Source of the DNA: Trichoplax sp. H2
Taxonomy: Eukaryota > Placozoa > Uniplacotomia > Trichoplacea
Direction: 5' to 3'
Length of the DNA: 64,000 nucleotides
NCBI GenBank assembly: GCA_003344405.1
Contig: NOWV01000133.1
Coordinates: 145,929-209,928 of the forward strand
The notes under the pieces are model-generated. The model was not told the DNA's origin and searched no databases. It saw only the letters and a program-made list of their open reading frames with translations. Below, in pieces: positions 1-13,213 of this stretch (position 1 is its first letter; each line of letters begins with the position of its first letter). The position numbers were made by a program, and so were the translations under genes.

Positions 1-3000
1 GTCATAAGTTTTCAGGACATCGTTAATTCTTGTTCTAAGTTTATTAATGATATCTATCTTTGCTACTGCAATATCGCTAGTTATAGAGAAATCATTTTCA
101 AAAATTCGAATAATAAGCTCTTCATTTGCTTCTAAATGCTGAAATATCTGTTTTCGCATATCCTCATTAGCCTTCCTAATTGGTGTTGTATAAGCCTGTG
201 CAATTTCAGACGCTTTGTTTTCGTTCGCTAATTCTGAAACAACACTAGCTGCATTTCCTTTCATGACTTGTAAAATTGTCTTTCTTTGTCTGTCGATGCT
301 TGCTGCTATTAAAACACCATCTATGATAGCTATACTAATCAAGGAAATAATAAGGCCAATGCCGCCTGTTACGCCACCGATTACTCCTCCAACAGCTGCA
401 GTAGCAATGCCTTCAGCCATAGAGGCCCCAGCTACTGCAGCTGCAATCCCACTGCCAACAGTACCAGTGATAATACCAGCTCCAGCGTAAAAGGATTGCC
501 ATGATTTTTTTCTTGTAGCCACAGTGAAATCCAACTGTGGTTTAATTTCCTCAAATGATGAAATCATACTCAAGTCTGGTAAACTATCAATACTGGAAGT
601 ATCTAATTGTAATGAATTTTCTAAGTCCTCCATTGCCTGCAAAATATCACTGTACTGCGCCCTTAAAGATCGCTGTACATTATCATAAAATAGCCTAAGT
701 TCGCCATTCTGTTTTTCCCACATCATTAATAACCGAATAAATCGATCACAAAACAAACCCCGGGCAACTTTTTTAATATCGACGATTTTTTCTCGAATTG
801 GAATATCCTCTAATTTCCAGGATGACATACCTTCTTTAAAATCTTCGGTTTTTAAGAACTGAAGCAAAGAAATACTTATGTGTGCAGTACCGTGATTGAT
901 AATTTTTTCAGGCTCGCTATGAAAATTTTGACTTGCCATGATGCTTTTAGCTTCGCTGTTCCTATACTTTAAAAGGTGTAGGTAACTTGATTTGCCATCA
1001 TTGTGCATGAAAGAGCGTGTATCAAATAAACGGTATCGATTAGCCATAACCCCTAATAATGAATGAAACCAGCTGCGTACGGTATGTGTATATGTAATAA
1101 ACGAAAGAAAACCGAATGTTAAGGTATAATCTACTACATCAATTTTAATAAGCTACAAAATGTTAATGCTCAATTTACTACATTAATTTTAATACGATCC
1201 GTTTCGAAAGCAAGGTATATTTTGTAATGTACTCAATACTAATTTGAACTAAAATTAGCATCTTAGTGAATATGGTCAGTGATACAATTAAGAAACACAA
1301 CACACCTGCTATAGTTTACTATGGCCCCCTTCAAGCTGTCTTCTAGTAGTTGGCCTAGAAGGGAGTAAACTGCTTTCAAATCATTTGATACAAAGTTAGC
1401 TTTAAGGTGACTGCGTGCATTCTCAGTTGATAAGGTAATTAGCTGAGAATCGCGAAAATTGGGCCAAATTAGCGCTAGCTTTTCTTTAATTTTATTTTTA
1501 ACGGTACTCCTCTCAGCCTTTGGAATAGTATCCCATTTATTACAGATAAAAATAGCTGATTCTGCAGAGAATCGCTTTAATTTTTCTTTCTCTAAATTTT
1601 GTTCTTCTGTTATAAGTCGCACCAGCTGTCGAGTAGAAAGTGGTTCATTATTTTAGAAAGAAAATTTAGACTATTTTTCGTATCTTATACGATTATTAAA
1701 CACTTACTCGATCTTCTTGTATGCCGCCAGCATTTGCAGCATTAATAATGTAAATAATTGAACATGCATTGGGCAAATAATTTACTATTTGTTTTGTTGC
1801 TAAACATGTTTCGCCAATTCCAGGGCTATCTACCAAAAAAATACCGTCCTAATTTCAATTTGAAAAGAATCTTACTTCAATTATTTTTGAAAACATTGGC
1901 TTGAATTTTGCATTCAATGTAATCTACTAACACCAACAATAGTCAGCTAAATCCATTTAATAAAGCAATTTTTGTTAAACAGCCAGATGGCAAAAATGTT
2001 TCGTCAATGAAAAAACTGATTTTTCTTATTTGCCTTACGATATTTCAGTTAATCGATTAATTCAATTCTATTCTACTAGCCGAACCTTCAAAAGTGGGAA
2101 ATCGCTATAAATTTCAACCTTTCCGCATGTTAATTCTAAATCATCAGAATCACTGCGATCGATACAAATACCATCTACTGAGGTATTCGATAGGTTTTGT
2201 TCTTCTTCGTTCCAATTATCTTCAACTAAGTTAGAAGTTGAACTCCGCCATTTTACTACGAAATCAGTAAAGATGTTTTTGCTTGATACCGAATTCATGC
2301 TGCTTTTGATCTTTGCTGCAATATTAGAAATATTCTCGATAGGTATCACTTGAGACTCCTCCAACTTTTTCTTACTTGAATCCCAAGTAAATTGCTTAAA
2401 AACAGAATCTCTAGAACTACGTAATTCACATATACATGTTGTTGTGTGCAAATGACCAACAGGTAGCACCGATTCGTTCAAGAGTAAATTAATAAAGCTA
2501 CTTTTTCCAGCACTTACTTCTCCTAACATGATAACCAGGGAGAAATATTGACTATTATTATAATAATACACAATTCTAAATCGTTATTGACTCTAAAAGC
2601 AATTCTATTAGCATAAAGATTATATTTCTCGAACCTGTAACTAAGATTGGACATTCCATGTTGCGTAAATGTTTAATGCATTTTTGGATATTTTCTAAGT
2701 AATGTTGATCGAAAGCTTTGACTATATCAACAAGTTCTGGCTCTAATTCTTGCAGGATAAACTGGTTTGCACTTTCCAATAAATCGATAATTCGCATCTT
2801 TGCTTCCCTAAATTTAGCCACTGCACCCTTGAACCTCTTGATGAGCTACAATTATTAGGGAAATTTGACATTAAAGTATAAGATGTTATTTGTAGTGCAC
2901 TGTAAAGTGTCAGCTTAGGTTGTACATACTCAGTGGCAATAATATCTTTCTTTAAATTATATAACATATAATTAATAATCTAGGCCTGAGATAGTTTAAG

Positions 3001-3303
3001 AATATCTTTCTTTCCAATCAACTACAGATCGTAAACGAATATCTTCTAGCTGTAATGAAGACCAAATGTAATTGTGCAATAAAATTAAAAAGTGCAACCG
3101 GCTAAAAAAATATTTATAGCACTTACAGAATTGCTCTTATAATTTTGGATAGTTTCATTCCTTAGCATTAAACCTAATCGTTCTTTAAAATCGCCCAAAG
3201 TTTTTAATCCCTCCATACTGATAGCATACTTCTTACAGACCTTTTTAGCATCTTTGAAGCTGCATATTTCATCAATCTCGCATTGAGTTATGAGATTCTC
3301 CAT
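1..3303 (-). CDS. Class I dynamin-like GTPase, gene 1 (C-terminus cut by window edge)
   Basis: Six exons on the minus strand: 3127-3303, 2635-2845, 2086-2522, 1708-1848, 1306-1625 and 1-1072. Every junction is GT-AG and the phases (0,1,0,0,2) match the two other intact class I genes. The start is the ATG at 3303, at the same place as in the paralogs. Order of parts: a 59-residue helical N-terminal domain; a helical exon; a P-loop GEVSAGKSS; LPVGHLHTTTC (switch I-like); DSPG (G3); CNKWD (G4); a helical region; then a glycine-rich hydrophobic segment near + 330-480 and a basic helical tail. These are dynamin-superfamily signatures, so GTP-driven membrane work is likely; the precise function is unknown. 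The window ends on an in-frame codon (Asp), probably only a few residues before the stop judging from the paralogs. The spliced part seen is 786 codons. Confidence 0.85.
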
Positions 3304-6300
3304 TTCTTATTGTTATTATTCGTCAGCAACAGTAGTTCCAATAATTTTCAGTAGAATATCCTATATACCAAACTACAGATTCCTAGAATTGAATCCTTAA
3401 TTAGAAATTTGAAAGGAAGACATTAATTTTCATATTTGCTTCAAAATTTTTCTATAACTATGCAAAAGAGTATACGCGTATGTAAAATGTATTAGTTTTG
3501 TAGGAAACTTTTATTACGTTAAGGAAAATAGCTGTCATTTAAAGATTTAAAAATATGCAGTATACCACACTGGCATCAAGTTTATTTGCCAGGATAGAAT
3601 GATGATTTTTGACTTGATTTTTCGCAGCATACTGCAGTGATTAACGTGGAGGGCTAGGGTATGCTTTTAAGAATTGTAGAAATTTCGTAAACGAGAGAAT
3701 ATATCATAAAGATAGGACAATAAACTACAGTATAAACTCAACTTAGTTTTAAACATAATACGATTTTTTAATTTATAAAACTCAGGAAATTTGTCTCGGC
3801 GAATTTAATTGGCTAAACGTTTCAATAATAGTAATGCTCGATTTTATTTCGGTTTCTCATTAAGCAAAAATGTCCCTACTTAACTTAAATTACTTAGTAA
3901 CTTTTGTGAATTTATATAAGTGGATAATATTTTGGTCTTTGATGGATATTGATTCATTTACGGCAAATAAAACATAATATTATTTTAGTTTTAAACTAAT
4001 AGATGCTGAGATCATCCAGAGAGTTTACATTTTACAAATTCTAGCATGTCAAAATCTTTCATAAATTGCATATTTCAGCCGTTTGGATTGACTGATACTA
4101 ATAGAAAATAGTTATACAAGTTAAGTAAACCCTTCTGCGAGCAAGTGACTAACTGGCAAAATATCTTCATCATAATTGACAACCACATTCTGGTGTATAA
4201 CTATACAATAATTAAAATGCTATAGTAATTCTGTACATACTCGTATATTTTATAGCCGTGCATTAATATAAAAAAGTTCATACTGAGAATTTTTACTCTT
4301 ACTGCTATGGGTTGACAAACTGAGAACTATCGGGTTGCTAGTGATAGCTGATTCGACAACCTAACGTAATAACTACGATTAATATTTTAAACAAAATAAA
4401 TTTTACGGCTTGCAAACTGTTTCCAGGAATAGATCTAAAATAGTAGATTAAATAGCGTACGGCATTTAAATTTCTTTTCCTTCCTAATTACTGACAAAAG
4501 TTTAAGTAGTTTAGACGCGTATCAGCAGCAGGTTGAAGAAAGTAGACTAGGTGAACATGGATCGTTTGCCTACACTATTTAGTATATCAATTGATCCGTT
4601 AGCTAATTGAATGATTTTGATATTGCATTTCAATGCTAATAAAGTTAATTAATTACTTTAGGTCTAAGCTTACTGATAAAACACCATACCCTTCCAAAGA
4701 AATGCTTGCAGTATCTTGATAGCCAATTTTATAAGTATTCGGATATCTGATGTTTCAAATGCATTAAACTAATCCTGTTATCGTATTAATGTTGCTGCTG
4801 TAGTAGAATGATCGCGATCTACTTTATTAATTTGATCTGGAACGGAAGTACGTTGCGATTCAATATGAAGATCAATCAATATGATGAATCATGTCAAGCA
4901 TAGACATTATTAATTTACGTCAAACCCTGTTGACGTTACGCTGGCATGATGATTGATTAAGCTTAGGCGACAAAACAAAGTTCATTACAACCCCAGGCGA
5001 CTAAAAGTTTTATTGTCTTTAGAATAACTGAAACTGTATGGTCCTCCCATGTAATCGCGCTATGATAAATCAAATATCTTGCTGTTCTAATGTTCGTATC
5101 GCGTTGATGGAGGCGTGCAGCATTGGATAATAATTTCTTTTACCTAATTAGGCATTATTTTCTTCGATCATAGCGCCATAACAAATGATGTTGCTAATTA
5201 AACAATTGCTATATTGTTTTTTGATTTCATTTATAGTAGTCCTACTAGTTTCGTCTAGGAGCATCACTTCTTAATTACGCGATTTTACAGAGTACAATGT
5301 TATGTATATAGATGACTATGATAATCACCCTAAATAACATGAAAACTGTTGTTGGTTGTAGCAGAATGAATTCTGCAGTAATTGCTATTCTCGATCCTTC
5401 GGAATCATAATATCAGATTAGAATATGTTGTGTAGGCGAAGTCTCTGAACTCGCGCTATAAGCAGTTTTTCGATTTCTAAAGTAATCAAAGGATAACACT
5501 AGCCAAAAAGATCTCTTTCTGAGTTTATTAAGAGAGTAGAGGTCTAGGGGGATTTCAAGATGCTGTAACCACAATAACTTGAAATAGTATTATGCTTGCA
5601 ACGCGATGAAAATTGATAGACCAAGTTCGCTACATTTGAATTTGCCTAGAATAAGTATGAGGCCGAAATAACGGGTTAACTTCAATCAAAGCTAACAGTC
5701 TAGCTGGGATATTGAGTATTAATTTTAGTTAGTTGCAATGAATTTTGAACATAGTATATGATGGAGCATTTTAGATAGAGGAGAGATCTCCTCTATCTCA
5801 ATTTATAAAGGCTACTGTAGATTCTAACAAACTAAGCGCTCTTTAAAATGTCCAAAGGCAGTGCACATATTAAGATTGAATATCAGCATGATTTTTTAAA
5901 TGGATGGTAACATGTTAAGGTAGAATGTGAACTTTAAATATGTTTTACCGTGGTAATCAAGATATAACGCGACGTAGCAATAATAAGGTATAACGCAGTT
6001 TTAAGTTATATCAAGTTTGTCAGCTAGATTCTAAAATATTAGATGTAACTGTTGTGACTGCGATATAAATTTAAAGATGGCTTTGGTAAAAAAACTAATT
6101 AATTTAACAATGTGACATTGTAATGTGTATTACTTCCAACCCTACAGTATCTAGTTACACAAGGAGATTTAGTTTTCTACGTAGCGGTGGTTAAAAATAA
6201 TTTATTACTTGAAATATTTCGTTGAATTTTACAGTAGTAGAACTAAAGATAATGCAAATACGCACATAATTAGCTCAAAGCTATCGGCCCCTCTCCCACT

Positions 6301-6721
6301 CTAAGGAGTGGGCATTTTAGACCTTTCTAGGAAGGATTATTGATAAACATATTTACCCAATCCCTATTTCAGTCTATTCAAGTAATATCTTATTTTAACT
6401 TCCAATACTACTCCTTATTCTAATTAACACTTAATATGGCTCTTGCAAGTGCGAGACCCCAAGCTACGTATGATTGCCATCCCTCACTTTGGGTCAATCA
6501 TATGTCAAGTACTGAGACGTGCAACACTTAATAAGGGTGCCTCTAGCACCGCTAATCTACTATCTTATTTACGCGGGGGCTCAGCTTAATCTAGTTTTCC
6601 TACTGATATTTAGCAGGAACTCGAAGCTTTGACATGCTATCTTGAAATACTTCATCACTGTACAGTACATACAGACTTTAATTAATGTATGAAATCAGCT
6701 AATTTTTAATCATAACCCTAG
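3304..6721. other. Intergenic, no gene recognised
   Basis: AT-rich sequence between gene 1 and the first orphan exon. I see no coding exon on either strand. A perfect 11-bp-stem hairpin lies at 5773-5798, and a short 7-bp stem (CCCACTC/GAGTGGG) near 6294-6311. The stretch around 6270-6560 is somewhat richer in G+C than its surroundings, without a recognisable element. Confidence 0.5.
5773..5798. repeat. Perfect hairpin, 11-bp stem, 4-base loop
   Basis: AGATAGAGGAG, loop AGAT, CTCCTCTATCT. The arms are perfectly complementary. It sits in intergenic DNA with no adjacent gene end, so a role as terminator or regulatory RNA cannot be claimed. Confidence 0.6.
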
Positions 6722-6894
6722 CTGAGTCACTCCTGGCCGAACTAGAAGTTACTGAGGACATCAGTGAAGTTTACGATACTGCAGATCGATTAAAATTAGA
6801 CGTCGATGCAGATAATATCTCATCCTTAAAGGTTCAGATTATGCAGACTATCCTTAAACTACTGACTATTGATAGCCAAATTACATATCAAGAT
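6722..6894 (+). pseudogene. Orphan copy of the class II N-terminal exon
   Basis: Exactly 173 nt, the same length and frame as the N-terminal exon of the 37.9-43.2 kb class II gene. It has an AG acceptor in front (CCCTAG) and encodes ESLLAELEVTEDISEVYDTA and onward. The donor site after the last codon, GTAAGT in the intact gene, is here ATAGAT, so it cannot be spliced on. No P-loop exon follows within several kb on this strand. It is a relic of a lost or partial duplication. Confidence 0.75.
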
Positions 6895-7648
6895 ATAGAT
6901 AATTACTGCCTGATTAATTGTCTTTTACAGTATTTTGTAACGATCATTAATAATTAATAATTTCATCAATTAATAAATCAATAACATAAGATAATCGCGT
7001 CTTAGTACCACTTTATTTTCATTTAAATCGATCATTGCTAGTAGATCATATTCAATTATGTTGCATAATGTTATCGTATAAGTGATGCATTCTGTTAAGA
7101 TAAAATTTAACATGTTATAATGTATATCCAATATGCTAATCCTGTATAGTACATTACTTTTGATATAGCATGCCGTGTGTAAAGAGTTCGATAGAGTAAT
7201 CTCAATGTAACATTAATGAATGCATGAAATCAACACCGATACTATCCTGTATGGCCGTTTATGAAAATTGAGTAAATTATCAATAAAGTGACCAGTAGTT
7301 AGCTTCTAACGATAAATAAAACATCAAATATTTACGTGGTAAACACTGAGCTTATATTTTATATAATACGATCAATCACGCAAAACTAAACCTATACAAG
7401 AAATGATCTTAAACAAAGAAATAGTCACCTTAATATTATCATTCTGACACTAATCCGACTGCCCAAAGTATAATTATAATTTACGGAAATCGGAGTATAG
7501 TTTTACAGAAATTCCACTCAATAATTACCTTAGTATTTAAAAGAAGTTTCTTTCGATACTACCGCAAATATCTATCTTATCACTAGTGTAGATTTCAAAG
7601 AAGTAGATCGCTCTAGATAAATGGTATACTTAATTCTATATTTCGTCG
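6895..7648. other. Intergenic, no gene recognised
   Basis: Very AT-rich DNA between the plus-strand orphan exon and the minus-strand pseudogene. No supported coding or structural feature. Confidence 0.5.
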
Positions 7649-9053
7649 TTATAACTTTTTAATAGCAGTTTGGTTTGTAAGAGTGTAATCATATCGAGAA
7701 ACTCGATCAGTGAGAACTTCGTTTGCCTCTAAATGATGACCCATCTATCTTTGCATTTTCTCAATGGACTGCCGAATTGGCATGATATATCCTCCACAAT
7801 TTTTCATAGCTATACCTTCATTGGCTAATTCTAAAATAATTTTAGGAGCATTTTTTACCAATGAAAGAAAAATCCGATTTCTCTGCCCAGTAAAATTTGT
7901 TGACAGTAGTGTACCTGTTGCTGCAACTAAGCCAACTAAGGAAATAACAAATCCGATGCCAGCTATTATAGTACCATCAATTATTCCTCCAGTAACAAGG
8001 GCATGAGCTCCTTCAGCTATAGAACTCTCAGTTAGAGCAAATGCAATACCACCGGTAACAGTTCTCGCCACAACATTAAACCAAAAAGCAATCTTTAGAA
8101 TAATGTAGTTCACATATACATGTGGTTATATACAAATGAACAACCGGCAGCACTAATTCGTTTAAGATTAAATTAACGATGCTAATTTTTCCAGAACTTA
8201 TTTCTCCTAAGACGTACAGAAGAAAATATTAACTGTTACTACATCTACAAAAGAATCTAATTAGAGACAAGCATGTAAATGCACAGGATGCGTTTCAATG
8301 GTTATTAGCTTAATAATTCAGTATTAAGTATATTTTTTGCACCTGCCACTAGGATTTGATATTCCATATTGCATAAATATTGAATATGCTCTTTGATACT
8401 TTCTAAATACTGTTCATCGAAACGTTCGACTATGTCAATAAGTTCTGGTTCTAATTTTTGAAGGACAAGCTGACTTGTCCTTTCTAACAATCTAATTGTT
8501 TCTAATTTTACTTTCTCAAATTTAGCAATAACTTCTTTGATTCCTTAAGCAAGCTATAGTCGTTAGGGAAATCAGATATTACAGCATAATTTGACGAGCG
8601 TATTGCACAATGCATGTTAAATCAATTTATATAAACTTTGGTAAAAATAAAATTTTTCTTTAACTATTAAAATTACAGATTATTTAAAGAGATGTTGGTA
8701 ATTAATTAATAAGTAGAGATGATTTACATCAATTTATATCGTCATAAATAATTTCAGCTCCTATTTTTATACACTTTCAAATAAAACTTTACTATTTACT
8801 TCAATAAATTTACGTAATTCTAGAATCAAATATTAACAAGAGTAAAAGATTGGAAAGAATTTTTATAGCACTTGCAGAAGAATGTTTATAATTTGTAATT
8901 GTATGATCCCTTAGAAGCAAACTAATACGTTCTTTAAAATCGTCCACGGATTTTAATCCCTTTGTATTGATGTTGTACTTCCTACTATTAGCCATAGCAG
9001 CTTTGAAGTCATTTATTTTTAAAGATCTCATCATGAGTTTTGATACCAGCCAT
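7649..9053 (-). pseudogene. Decayed class I dynamin-like GTPase copy
   Basis: Remains of exon 1 (8876-9053), exon 2 (8343-8553, exactly 211 nt as in the paralogs), exon 3 and exon 6. Damage seen by comparison with the intact class I genes: exon 1 is 178 nt instead of 177, giving a frameshift from the ATG at 9053; its donor is GCAAGT rather than GTAAGT; exon 2 has TAA where paralogs have CAA (Gln); the P-loop reads GEISSGKI, losing the Ser after Lys; near 8106-8125 the switch I part of the GTPase domain is joined directly, in another frame, to the glycine-rich C-terminal part, so most of the GTPase and middle region is deleted; a TAG replaces Gln just past 7745, and the reading then stops at 7649. 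No functional GTPase can be made. Confidence 0.85.
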
Positions 9054-10738
9054 TTTAGTTGTTAAAGGTAGTTCTAATAATCAGAAGCTTGCCAGTTTCT
9101 TCTATTATGCCAAAAATATAAATTTTAAAAACTGAACGCCTTAAATTAACGTCTTGAATCATGCACCTTTTTTAAGATTTAGATATATATCAGCGTGTAG
9201 AATATTTATTAAAATACAGAATTGATAGCTTTCGAAGTCATTTCTAGTAATACTCTGAGGTAGTTAAAGTAGTGCACTCGCTTAGGAATTGGAGGAAAAT
9301 TAGTTTTCTATTACACATATCAATCTAAATGCCATATTGTAAAGGTTTAAAATTTCTCGCTTATAAATCCTATGCAGATATATCTTTATATGAATAGGAA
9401 AAGCAGAGCAAAATTATAATCGGTTGGTATAGTACATGTATTCCGATAAAGAGGTAGAAACAATGTTTTAATTTTGCAATTGTTTTCCTCAAAATCACGA
9501 CAGATTTACAAACCGAAACTTTAATCCTGTATTGAAGATAAAATGTTATTCTGACAAAGTCCCACAAAACTCCAAATCTCTAGCTGGTTAAGAACTTGCC
9601 CCGTTCGTCTTACCATATATTTATTTAAGATTTATGTAGCCATTTGTGGCTTACACTAAAAATCATACATGGTAATATTTTTATCATCTTATGGTACCCT
9701 TATCTTTAAGAGTCTAATATCATAAATTACCGTAGACAACCAGCGGAAACTTGTAATAAATTGAGTATCATACATTAGTGTCTGTAATTACCTTAAATTA
9801 CGTAGTAACCTTTGAAGTTTAATATATCTGAACTACGTTTCCTTTATTGAAGTGCGTAATACAAGTGTATTTATATGATTCATTTACGATAAAATAAATC
9901 ACTTAATGATATCTAGAATTTCAAAACTATAACTACTAGTAGAGTTTACGTTGTTCAAAAGTACACCAGCAGAAGGTTGAAATAGTAAGCGACGCATCAC
10001 GTTCATACTGTACGGTATATACGTAGTAGACATGTCGGTTAGTAAGCTAAATAATAAGTTTTAAACAGTATTTCAAATCTAGCAAAATTAATATAATTGT
10101 ATTAAAGTATTTCGATGATTACAATGTATCAAACCAGCACAACGAGAGATATGTAACATCCGGATCTTAACGATTTAAGATTATCAACCTAAATAGTCAA
10201 TTTTGTGTCTTCATACGCGAATTACTAATATTTGAAGTGCATTCAACTGATCCCGTTGCATTAAAATTATGCAATGAAATAAAATTCTTTCTATTAGCTC
10301 TATCTAGAACAATAGCACATGGTGACTAATTTGAAGATCAATATAAAGGCGTCATGCCGAGGATTGTCGAGCAAATTGTTTCCGATCTATTGGCGTTATA
10401 TGCGTCTGATAATCAATTCAACCTAGAAGACGAGACGCTTTCAATAACTGCCTTAGGCAATGAAATTTTAGTGGATCTTTAGCCAAATTGAATTTGGTAG
10501 TCCTTCCACAAGGTAATGCTACAATAAAAAAAATTGATTTTACTATTTTAGCACGTTTATTTACCATGGATGGAAACTTACAGTCAAGAGTGATTAAAAG
10601 ATCACTTCATTTATTAATTCAATTAAACTATCATTCTCATTTAATTAATAATCGTACCATACCTTTAAATTTGTTATGAATGATGAAATATCCTAATTTA
10701 CCTTAATCCAGCCTTAACACGAGCCACTCTTTACTACG
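9054..10738. other. Intergenic, no gene recognised
   Basis: No supported gene. A short reading frame (ATG near 10351, MPRIVEQIVSDLLALYASDN at its start, 43 codons) and another at 10488-10679 lie here, but neither has a recognised homolog or paralog inside the window, so I do not call them genes. Confidence 0.45.
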
Positions 10739-10850
10739 ATGGTAGCAATTACATGGGAAACGACTAGGGATGCTGATGAAATTATCGTTATCACCGATCT
10801 ATTCACTTTGAGCATCGATGGAGACGATAATTGCCCTTGGGCAATATTTA
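10739..10850 (+). pseudogene. Degenerate fragment of the class II N-terminal exon
   Basis: The reading frame WETTRDADEIIVITDLFTLS, followed by IDGDD, aligns without gaps to EAVTEVDEVFDIADRLELDV and GDD of the intact class II N-terminal exon. The DNA also aligns (shared GATGAA, ACCGATC and GATGGAGA blocks). The first residues and everything after the GDD motif diverge, and there is no donor site at the expected place. I read it as an older relic than the one at 6722. Confidence 0.5.
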
Positions 10851-13213
10851 TTCTATTTGCTGTCATAATGATATACATCATACAGTGTACGACACTTGCA
10901 GATACGGTAACTTATCATATAGCGTATTTTTCTATTTCGCATTGCATTCGCCAATTCTAAACTTTACTGTATTATACTAAAGAGTACAATCATTTGCGAA
11001 TATCAAACCATCTCGACACGCATTATAGTTAATCCTGCTGTAGTGTTACTTAGTAAATTAGTTCCATTCCAAAAGGCTTCATAATACCGCTGATTTCAAC
11101 CCCTAACTTGTTGCACGTATTGTAAAAATACGAAAGCTCAAAAAATAGAAATGGCAATTCTATTCACTTAAAATGTTAATTTCATTTAACAATAGCGCGG
11201 TAATAAGTAAAGTATCATGTGGTGATCACATTTATTTTCGATACTATTTATGGCCTTCTCGATAAGAAATCATTAGTATTCATCTTATTATTATTGTTTT
11301 CTATATATTGGTTATATTCATTAAAATTAAATTAGTCCAACTTAAATGTATGCATAGGGACGGAAGTATCCAGAAAATTGCTATCAAAAGTATTAATATT
11401 GGTTGCTAAAATGGAGAGCACAGGTACTGTTGCATTTCTAAAGATTTAATTTATAATCTTTTGGCAACATATTTATAAAAAAGAGGATACAGATAGTTCA
11501 TAAATTGCTCTTTGATACTGGAAAAAGGGTAAAGTAGTAATACCGATTCACTGCTAGTACCATAAGCTGCTGCTCTAGATGCTCTTAAATTGCTCTTCGT
11601 AGAAACTGTTATACAGATTAAATTTTCAGCCTAATGCTACTTTGATCTTATCGCAAATACTAACCGATTACTATCACTACTTGTTTATACAAAAAATTAC
11701 TATATTATCAGTACATTCATGTAAAGTTGTACGAGAGAGACATTTTAGTAAATAATAAGCATATAGGTATAGAATCCAATACTAAATATAGCCAAGAATC
11801 AAAATTGAAAGGTTGTGAGAGAATAGTCCAAGCTGTGCTTTAGATTGTGAGACGATACTAGTGTCTCCTATATTTGTAGATGATATTTTAAGGCACGTAC
11901 TGGATCTATCCTACTGCAATGCTTGCTTGTATTGCAACACTGATATCTTAATAGATTCTATTGGGTTATTTGGAATTTGAAAGATTTACTGTCGCGATTT
12001 CATTAAAAGTACTTGCTATAACATTTTTGAGACACTATTACAACATAAAAATTTACTAAATTAGCTCTGTAGCGTTCAAAATTATTTTGATTACCTACAC
12101 AAGTAGACATAGAATAAATAATACTACTTCATGATATCATTTATGAATAGATAAAGGTCAGAAATCCTATATTTTGATATTATCTAGTATTGAATGTTTT
12201 TTAAATGTCAAACCCACTGTGAATGCGAGGATAGTGCATATGATAAATGCAAAAGTAACTTCTCAAAAAGGCAAAAAAGAAACTTAGACTAAAAGCTTAT
12301 TCTGAGATGCGAATACAGCAAACTTTAATAAAGACTAATATAACTTTATGCTGCTATAATAATTTCATTAGTTATATAAGAATAAAATATAGTATATAAG
12401 ATAACAGGCAATTTTAAGGAAGGTTAATTTTAAAATTTTCCCTTACAGCCATTATTGCATAAAGCTGTATTGTTTTTCCAGTTTCAGATTTACGCTTACC
12501 GATCGTAGTTGCATTTGTACCATACTAGACTCTGTAGTTGATAATTGTAGATAAAACGCCCTTATAGCTAGATTAGGATTACACTATTAATTTAGTGACA
12601 TTAAGTAATTAAGGGCAGTTTGCAAAATGACAGATTTCGCATACGGTCTCGTTCATATTAAAGGAATAGTAATACTCTTCAAAAATTAATATCAGTAGTG
12701 CATGTTAAGTAGCTGTGAAGTTATGCAGATATAAAATGCTCCGTATATTCAGTTGTAAGTAATTCAGTTTTGTATTTTATTTTTTGCTTATTAGATTGAT
12801 GGAGACATTATCAACGTGTCTCCTTCTGATTTATACGCATATTGCACTCATTGCTCGCTGTATCTTCGTGTATTTATTGATTCTTATTAGTTTAATAGGC
12901 ATTTTCTTATAAATTACGTAAGTTCAACGTAATGACACCGCAGTTGTAGTAGAAAAGATCATTTTATTATTTCTCTTTAAATCCCTAAAATACGTTAGGA
13001 AATCTACAATCTTCTACTTATGGTTTATTCCAAACTTTAATAAATTACCATAAATTTCGTTACCGGTATAGATGTTATTATAATTAATTAATAGTATTAG
13101 AAATGTAGTAAAATTGGATCCTAAGCTTTAATCAGGTACTGTTGCGATTATGACTTGGTAAATTTTTATGCATGATTAATTGATTTAAAATTATTCAAAT
13201 AGTCAACATTCGT
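10851..13213. other. Intergenic or 5' region upstream of class II gene 1
   Basis: No further exon could be supported. If class II genes have a short extra first exon (see the 37.9-43.2 kb gene), the one for the 13.2-18.6 kb gene could lie here, but I could not identify it. Confidence 0.4.
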
